DNA from: Mycolicibacter heraklionensis
Lineage (GTDB): Bacteria; Actinomycetota; Actinomycetes; Mycobacteriales; Mycobacteriaceae
Direction: 5' to 3'
NCBI GenBank assembly: GCA_001673575.1
Contig: LZME01000136.1
Span: 1 to 64,000, forward strand
DNA: 64,000 bases
In this document: piece after piece, positions 59,933-64,000 of the stretch
Position numbering within the stretch: the stretch's first letter is position 1
Layout: each line of letters begins with the position of its first letter
Notes under the pieces: model-generated
The model's database searches: none
Told to the model about the DNA's origin: nothing
The model's input: only the letters and a program-made list of their open reading frames with translations
Translations under genes and position numbers: made by a program

Positions 59933-60817
59933 TCAGCGCTGATAGTGCGCGGTCTGCCGACCGTTGCGACCGCCGGGCGCGTGCAGCACGTCGGAGGAAC
60001 TCTCCCGGCTGCTCCGGCGGCGCTGTTGCGGTTCGGCGGCCGAGGAGGCGTTGCCCGGCGCCGGTGCGCCCGCTCGCGACGCCGACGGAAGCTGCTCGGC
60101 CTCGCTCTCGTCCGCGGCCTCAGCGGCGCCCGCCGAGCCCAGCGGACGGCTGGGTTGGCCGTTGCGGCGCCCCGTTGCGGCGGCCGCGGCTTCGGCGGGC
60201 TGGCGCCGGGGGCTCGGCGGCAGCACCCGGAGCAGGTCGTTGAATTGGCGAACGCTGCGCAGGCCCTCGTCCCACTGGGCGCGGGTGCTGGTGATGGGCA
60301 TGCTCACCAGGGTCCAGTTCGCCTCGTTCCACATGATCTCGGCGCAGTCCGGGGCGGTGTGGGCGAACGTGACCATCCGCCGGTCGCAGGCTCGGCGCGC
60401 CGCATCCAGGTTGGTGGAGTACACCATCCGCGGGCCGATCGCCCCGAGCAGCCAGATGTCGTTCTCCCGCGGCTCCTTGAGCCCCTTGAGCCGCACATCG
60501 ACGACGACGTTGGTGCTGACTTTGCGGTGCAGGGCGATCACTGTCGCCGCTTCGTCCAGGTCAAAGATGTAGACGGCCTCGCCGCGGATCTGGCCGAGTA
60601 CGACGTTGCGCACCGGCGCCTCGCCGACCGTCGCCATCACGCCGCGCTTCCAGCGGTGCAGGATCTCGGCGGATTCCGGCTCGAAGTCGAAGCCGTGCGA
60701 ACGTGCCCAGGACTTACGGCGCCGGCTGCGGCCGCGCCGCTGGTCGATGTCCACGTACAGCAATACCGCCGCGCCGACAAAGCAGAGCGCGGACAGCGTG
60801 AACCAGAGCGGGACCAT
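59933..60817 (-). CDS. ttfA: Trehalose monomycolate transport factor TtfA
   Basis: Protein of 294 aa matching Rv0383c in position and layout. One N-terminal span (LWFTLSALCFVGAAVLLYVDI) is followed by a cytosolic folded domain (residues ~40-200; WARSHGFDFEPESAEILHRW, VFIFDL-like YIFDLDEAAT) and a disordered Ala/Ser/Arg-rich tail. In M. tuberculosis and M. smegmatis TtfA works with MmpL3 to export trehalose monomycolate and is essential; this function is taken from the family. ATG 60817 is the start. Confidence 0.9.
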   Translation of the reverse strand: MVPLWFTLSALCFVGAAVLLYVDIDQRRGRSRRRKSWARSHGFDFEPESAEILHRWKRGVMATVGEAPVRNVVLGQIRGEAVYIFDLDEAATVIALHRKVSTNVVVDVRLKGLKEPRENDIWLLGAIGPRMVYSTNLDAARRACDRRMVTFAHTAPDCAEIMWNEANWTLVSMPITSTRAQWDEGLRSVRQFNDLLRVLPPSPRRQPAEAAAAATGRRNGQPSRPLGSAGAAEAADESEAEQLPSASRAGAPAPGNASSAAEPQQRRRSSRESSSDVLHAPGGRNGRQTAHYQR

Positions 60818-60889
60818 TGCGCCTAGCGTATCTGTTCTCGGCCGTGATCGACGAATGTCCTCAGGTCACAACCCTGTATCACCGCCACG

Positions 60890-62101
60890 CTAGGGCGTCA
60901 CGACGTTGTTCGGAACGATGTGCATGGACCCGTCGCCGCTCGTCGAGACGTACACCTCGTTCTGCTGGAACAGCCAATTGCCGGTGTTCATCGAGACGCC
61001 CGACACGATCGCCGGACTGTTGGAAGAGTTCGAATTGACCGTGTAGTCGTACAGCAGCGTACCGCCCTTGGTGGGGTCGCCCGAGTACACGCTGACCTGC
61101 TGGCCGGCGGCCAGAACGTCCCCGGCGCTTCCGTTGGTCAGGCTTGCCGGGATCGTCCCGTTCACCCCACCGGAATCCATGATTGAACCGACCGGGCCGG
61201 CGGTCTTGCCGCCGTCGAACGACACGTACAGCGTCGAGTTCGGCGAGCCGTCGACCGTGACTCCGCCGGTCAGCGGATCGGCGCCGAATGTCAGGGCGCC
61301 GTCCTTCTGGTCGATCAGGACCCCGTCGCCGAGCGCACCGGGCAGCGCCGCGGTCGGGATGCTGTCGGGCGTCGGCCCGACTGCGTTCGCCCCGATGCCT
61401 AAGACACCGTCGGCGTTATCGCCGAGGTAAGAGCTGATGTTCCAGCCGGTGAACAGTGCCGAAAGGCTGACCGGGAAAGAGAACAACACGGCATCGACAT
61501 CGGTCGTGCCGGTGGTGACGGTGGCGCCGGCGGCGTCGGTGAACGTGACCGTGGTGGGCAGTTCGGCGTAGACGTAGTCCACCGCATTGCCGAACTGACC
61601 GATGTTGATGCTGGTGGGCAGGCCGGTGATCCCGAACGGGTTGATGTCCCAGATCGGCATGACCAGACCGGCCGAGCCGGTGTCGACCAGCACCGACGAC
61701 TCCGGGCCGCCACCCACCGAGACGTTCACCACCGGTTCGGTGCCGCTGTTGACCTGCAGCGGAATGGTGAAGCTGTCCGGGATGGTGACGTCTGAGCCGG
61801 AAGCGGCGGCACTGCCGGCCACGCTCGCGTCGGCGGCCCCACCGAAGATCCACTGGTCGAGATCGTTGATCGGGGTGCTGACGAGATTCTGATACCAGCC
61901 GTCGAACATGGTGTCCAGCGAGGCCAGAGCCAAGCCCGGGTCGGTGTCGGCAGCGACGCCGGGATCGAACGCGCTGAGGGCGTCGATGACGGGCTGGAAC
62001 AGATCATCGATGTCGGCGTGCGCCGTCGGCGTGGGTGTGCCCAGCGCGACAAACGCCCCGACCGCCGCGGTCGCGCCGATCATGCGTCGACGAGCTGCCA
62101 T
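60890..62101 (-). CDS. PecA-type aspartic protease without PE domain (copy 1)
   Basis: Protein of 403 aa. A Sec signal peptide ends PTAHA, and the mature start is DIDDLFQPVIDALSAFDPG. A pepsin-like domain follows with catalytic motifs SSVLVDTGSAGLVMPIWD (Asp140) and GSIMDSGGVNGTIP (Asp309). In M. marinum and M. tuberculosis PecA-type domains sit behind a PE domain and process PE/PE_PGRS proteins; here a Sec leader replaces PE. ATG 62101 has GGAGG and AGGAG sites upstream. It is paralogous to 62261-63478. Confidence 0.85.
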   Translation of the reverse strand: MAARRRMIGATAAVGAFVALGTPTPTAHADIDDLFQPVIDALSAFDPGVAADTDPGLALASLDTMFDGWYQNLVSTPINDLDQWIFGGAADASVAGSAAASGSDVTIPDSFTIPLQVNSGTEPVVNVSVGGGPESSVLVDTGSAGLVMPIWDINPFGITGLPTSINIGQFGNAVDYVYAELPTTVTFTDAAGATVTTGTTDVDAVLFSFPVSLSALFTGWNISSYLGDNADGVLGIGANAVGPTPDSIPTAALPGALGDGVLIDQKDGALTFGADPLTGGVTVDGSPNSTLYVSFDGGKTAGPVGSIMDSGGVNGTIPASLTNGSAGDVLAAGQQVSVYSGDPTKGGTLLYDYTVNSNSSNSPAIVSGVSMNTGNWLFQQNEVYVSTSGDGSMHIVPNNVVTP

Positions 62102-62205
62102 CTCCTAAACCTCCCCGCATGAGGTCACGGACATCCGCTGTGCCGTAACCAACCGCGGTCAGCTAACCCACTCAGGGACGCAGACCACCAGGGGATTTAG
62201 CCAAG

Positions 62206-62225
62206 AAAGCGCCAAAAATCGCTTT
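62206..62225. terminator. Hairpin between the two PecA-type genes
   Basis: AAAGCG pairs with CGCTTT around an AT-rich 8-nt loop, 36 nt after the stop of the upstream (62261-63478) gene on the minus strand. It is a possible terminator, although no U-tract follows. Confidence 0.4.
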
Positions 62226-62260
62226 GGGCCGTCTAACTGGCGCCCTGACTCGTTACCTCA

Positions 62261-63478
62261 TCACAGCTGGATGAGGGTGCCGCCGATGATGGTCTGCCCG
62301 CCGGGTACGCCGTAGTTGATGTAGACCGGTTGTTGACCGAAGAGCCAGTTGCCGGTGTTCATGTTGTTTCCGCCGACCACGATCGGGCTCCGAGTGGCTT
62401 CATCCGTTGGCGCCGGGAGCTGGGAATTGACCTTGTACTCGTACAGCAGCGTGCCGTCCTTGGCGTAGACGGAGATCTCCGTCCCGTTGGGCAACTTTCC
62501 GTCGATCGGAGTTACGCCCGCAGCGCTGAGCACCGAAGACGGCATGGTGCCGTACACCCCGCCGGAGTCGATCACTCCCCTGACCGGTGTGAGCGGCCCG
62601 TCATTGAGCTGCACCTTCAAGTCCGCCCACGGCGCCCCGGGGATGACTGTTCCACCCTCGTAGGGGTTGTCCCCGAAGATCAATTTGCCGCCCGCCTGAT
62701 CGATCAGCACGCCGTTACCGAGATTGCCGGGCAGATCGGCGGTCGGAATGTGGTCGGGAGTAGGTCCGAGCGCGTTGGGTCCGATGCCCAAGATCCCGGT
62801 GGACGAGCCGGCCAGGTAGCTCTCGATAGACCACGCGCCCGAGAGGCTGAAGTCCGCCGGGAACGCGAACAGCACCGCATCCACTGTGGTGTCGGCGGTG
62901 ACGGTGTCGCCGTTCTCACCGGTGAAGGTGACGGTGGTGGGCAGTTCCAGATAGAAGTAGTTCAACGCACCGCCGAATTGGCCCATGTTGAAACCGGTGG
63001 GCAAGCCGGTGATTCCGAACGGGTTGATGTTCCAGATCGGGATGACCAGCCCGGCGGCGCCGGTGTCGACCAGCACCTCGGTCTGCGAGCCCCCGCCCAC
63101 CGAGACGTTGATCACCGGTTGGGTGTTGAGATTGACCTCCAACGGGACGGTGAAGCTGTCGGGAAGGTTGTCACTGTCAGGACCGTAGGCAACGGCACTG
63201 CCAGGAAGACCGTCGCCGAACAGCCACGGCGCGATGCTGTTGAGTGGGCTGTAAATGAGGTCCTGGTACCAGCCGTTGAACAGGGTGTCCAGCGAGGACA
63301 GCGCAGAACCCGGGTCGGTGTCTGCGGCCAGGCCCGGGTCGACCCAGCTGATCGCGTCGATGATGGGCTGGAACAGGTCGTCCCAGTCAGCCTGAGCGGC
63401 CGGGGCGGGTGCGCCCAGCGCCAGGACCGCTCCCACGGCACCGACGGCGCCCACCAGGCGATGGCGACGAGCTGACAT
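62261..63478 (-). CDS. PecA-type aspartic protease without PE domain (copy 2)
   Basis: Protein of 405 aa, tandem paralogue of the preceding gene. The signal peptide ends PAAQA, and the mature start is DWDDLFQPIIDAISWVDPG. Catalytic motifs are TEVLVDTGAAGLVIPIWN (Asp138) and RGVIDSGGVYGTMP (Asp304). The ~70-residue region between signal and protease domain (ADTDPGSALSSLDTLFNGWY) is as well conserved between the two copies as the catalytic domain, implying a function. ATG 63478 has GGAGGG upstream. Confidence 0.85.
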   Translation of the reverse strand: MSARRHRLVGAVGAVGAVLALGAPAPAAQADWDDLFQPIIDAISWVDPGLAADTDPGSALSSLDTLFNGWYQDLIYSPLNSIAPWLFGDGLPGSAVAYGPDSDNLPDSFTVPLEVNLNTQPVINVSVGGGSQTEVLVDTGAAGLVIPIWNINPFGITGLPTGFNMGQFGGALNYFYLELPTTVTFTGENGDTVTADTTVDAVLFAFPADFSLSGAWSIESYLAGSSTGILGIGPNALGPTPDHIPTADLPGNLGNGVLIDQAGGKLIFGDNPYEGGTVIPGAPWADLKVQLNDGPLTPVRGVIDSGGVYGTMPSSVLSAAGVTPIDGKLPNGTEISVYAKDGTLLYEYKVNSQLPAPTDEATRSPIVVGGNNMNTGNWLFGQQPVYINYGVPGGQTIIGGTLIQL

Positions 63479-63591
63479 AGCTAACCCTCCGGATGAATAA
63501 CGGTGCAGGAATACACCGGAATTTCTCAGTAATGGCTAGGCTAACCGATCAGCTTCAACACCGCATCCGCAAAGGAGCGCTGGCCGACGAC

Positions 63592-63623
63592 AAGGCCCCC
63601 CGGAACTGCTTCCGAGGGGCCCT
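63592..63623. terminator. Terminator hairpin after clpB
   Basis: AAGGCCCC-CGGAA pairs with TTCCG-GGGGCC-CTT (one mismatch on each side) about 17 nt after the clpB stop on the minus strand. Confidence 0.7.
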
Positions 63624-63639
63624 TGCCGTGAGGAAAGTC

Positions 63640-64000
63640 TCAGCCCAGGACCAGCGACTCGCCGTCCGCGCTGATGTTGATCGGCACGATGTCACCGTCG
63701 TGTACCTCACCGGCCAGCAACATCTTGGCCAGCTGGTCGCCGATGGCCTGTTGGATCAACCGGCGCAGTGGACGCGCCCCGTAGACCGGGTCGAATCCGC
63801 GGTGGGCCAACCACTTCTTGGCCTCCAGCGACACCTCGATGGTCAGCCGTCGCTGCGCCAGCCGCTTGGCCAACTGCTGCAGCTGGATGTCGACGATCTG
63901 CACCAGTTCCTCGGGGTTGAGGCCCTCGAAGATCAGCACGTCGTCGAGCCGGTTGATGAACTCCGGCTTGAACGCCGCCCGCACCGCGGCCATCACCTGC
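63640..64000 (-). CDS. clpB: Chaperone ClpB, C-terminal fragment (runs off the window)
   Basis: The last 120 codons of a HSP100 disaggregase. The second AAA+ domain end includes AAFKPEFINRLDDVLIFEGL (sensor-1/arginine region) and the D2-small domain has HRGFDPVYGARPLRRLIQQA with the sensor-2 GAR motif. The tail is GDIVPINISADGESLVLG. ClpB rescues aggregated proteins with DnaK. The order ttfA then clpB is conserved with M. tuberculosis, but here the two PecA-type genes separate them. Confidence 0.95.
   Translation of the reverse strand, partial: QVMAAVRAAFKPEFINRLDDVLIFEGLNPEELVQIVDIQLQQLAKRLAQRRLTIEVSLEAKKWLAHRGFDPVYGARPLRRLIQQAIGDQLAKMLLAGEVHDGDIVPINISADGESLVLG

Noticed and set aside
60890..63478. 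Reading the two PecA-type genes as PE-family proteins
   Set aside because: No PE-like N-terminal helix pair or YxxxD/E secretion motif is present; both begin with standard signal peptides.

Overview
This is a GC-rich actinobacterial chromosome segment, almost certainly from a Mycobacterium in the broad sense. The gene order follows, in inverted orientation with gaps, the Mycobacterium tuberculosis stretch Rv0425c (ctpH) to Rv0356c/Rv0384c (clpB). It carries mycobacterial hallmarks: fgd1 (F420-dependent G6P dehydrogenase), the glnX-glnH-pknG operon, ttfA, a PGRS-repeat protein, PecA-type aspartic proteases and many fad genes. The PGRS and PecA proteins carry Sec-type signal peptides instead of PE domains. 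I associate this with the M. terrae complex (Mycolicibacter) or relatives, but that placement is an inference. No IS element, prophage, CRISPR array, tRNA or rRNA was recognised.

Layout: 1-3.9 kb, a ctpH P-type ATPase missing its N-terminus, whose left end folds back as a perfect inverted repeat, then a small Rv0424c-like gene. 3.9-5.2 kb, two tiny ORFs with strong Shine-Dalgarno sites, a hairpin-rich non-coding stretch, and a DoxX gene behind a good promoter that overlaps an inverted repeat. 5.3-7.1 kb, an MFS drug exporter. 7.2-10.5 kb, a TPP riboswitch followed by thiC-thiD-hydrolase. 10.5-14.8 kb, FabH-like synthase, acidic peptide, Baeyer-Villiger-type monooxygenase, double-TetR regulator. 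14.9-21.4 kb, two tandem LpqL peptidases, an SGNH hydrolase and thiG-thiS-thiO (minus), then divergent thiE. 21.4-27.1 kb, mutT3 and the amino-acid sensing operon glnX-glnH-pknG plus a cupin. 27.1-34.6 kb, fgd1, metallo-hydrolase, hemophore-like protein, methyltransferase, a K+ module (TrkA-like and K+/H+ antiporter), a phosphodiesterase and a secreted protein. 35-42.7 kb, fadD, PE-less PGRS protein, fadE7, ICL/PEPM enzyme, SDR. 42.8-50 kb, metZ-rhodanese, purT, antiporter, DoxX-like, thioesterase-purA. 50-56.8 kb, Rv0358/0359-like genes, CDF transporter, DUF3151, Rv0361-like, fba, dedA, GH76. 56.8-60.8 kb, SDR-pyrE-Rv0381c-trmH operon and ttfA. 60.9-64 kb, two PE-less PecA paralogues and the clpB C-terminus.

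The functional groups are thiamine biosynthesis in three transcription units, only one with a THI box; nutrient sensing (GlnH outside, GlnX in the membrane, PknG inside); cell-envelope maintenance (ttfA, dedA, lpqL, M50 protease, GH76); purine/pyrimidine and methionine synthesis (purT, purA, pyrE, metZ); and redox/F420 chemistry (fgd1, monooxygenase).

The most unusual observations are: an interspersed repeat of about 50 bp captured in frame inside metZ, thiO and (twice) a TrmH-type gene; a shared mature N-terminal motif, Ala-Asp-x-[Asp/Glu]-Asp-Leu-[Phe/Leu], on four secreted proteins including the PE-less PGRS protein and both PecA proteases; the fold-back at the left end; two micro-ORFs; and a recurrent -10 element placed 6-8 nt before start codons, which suggests leaderless transcription of many genes.
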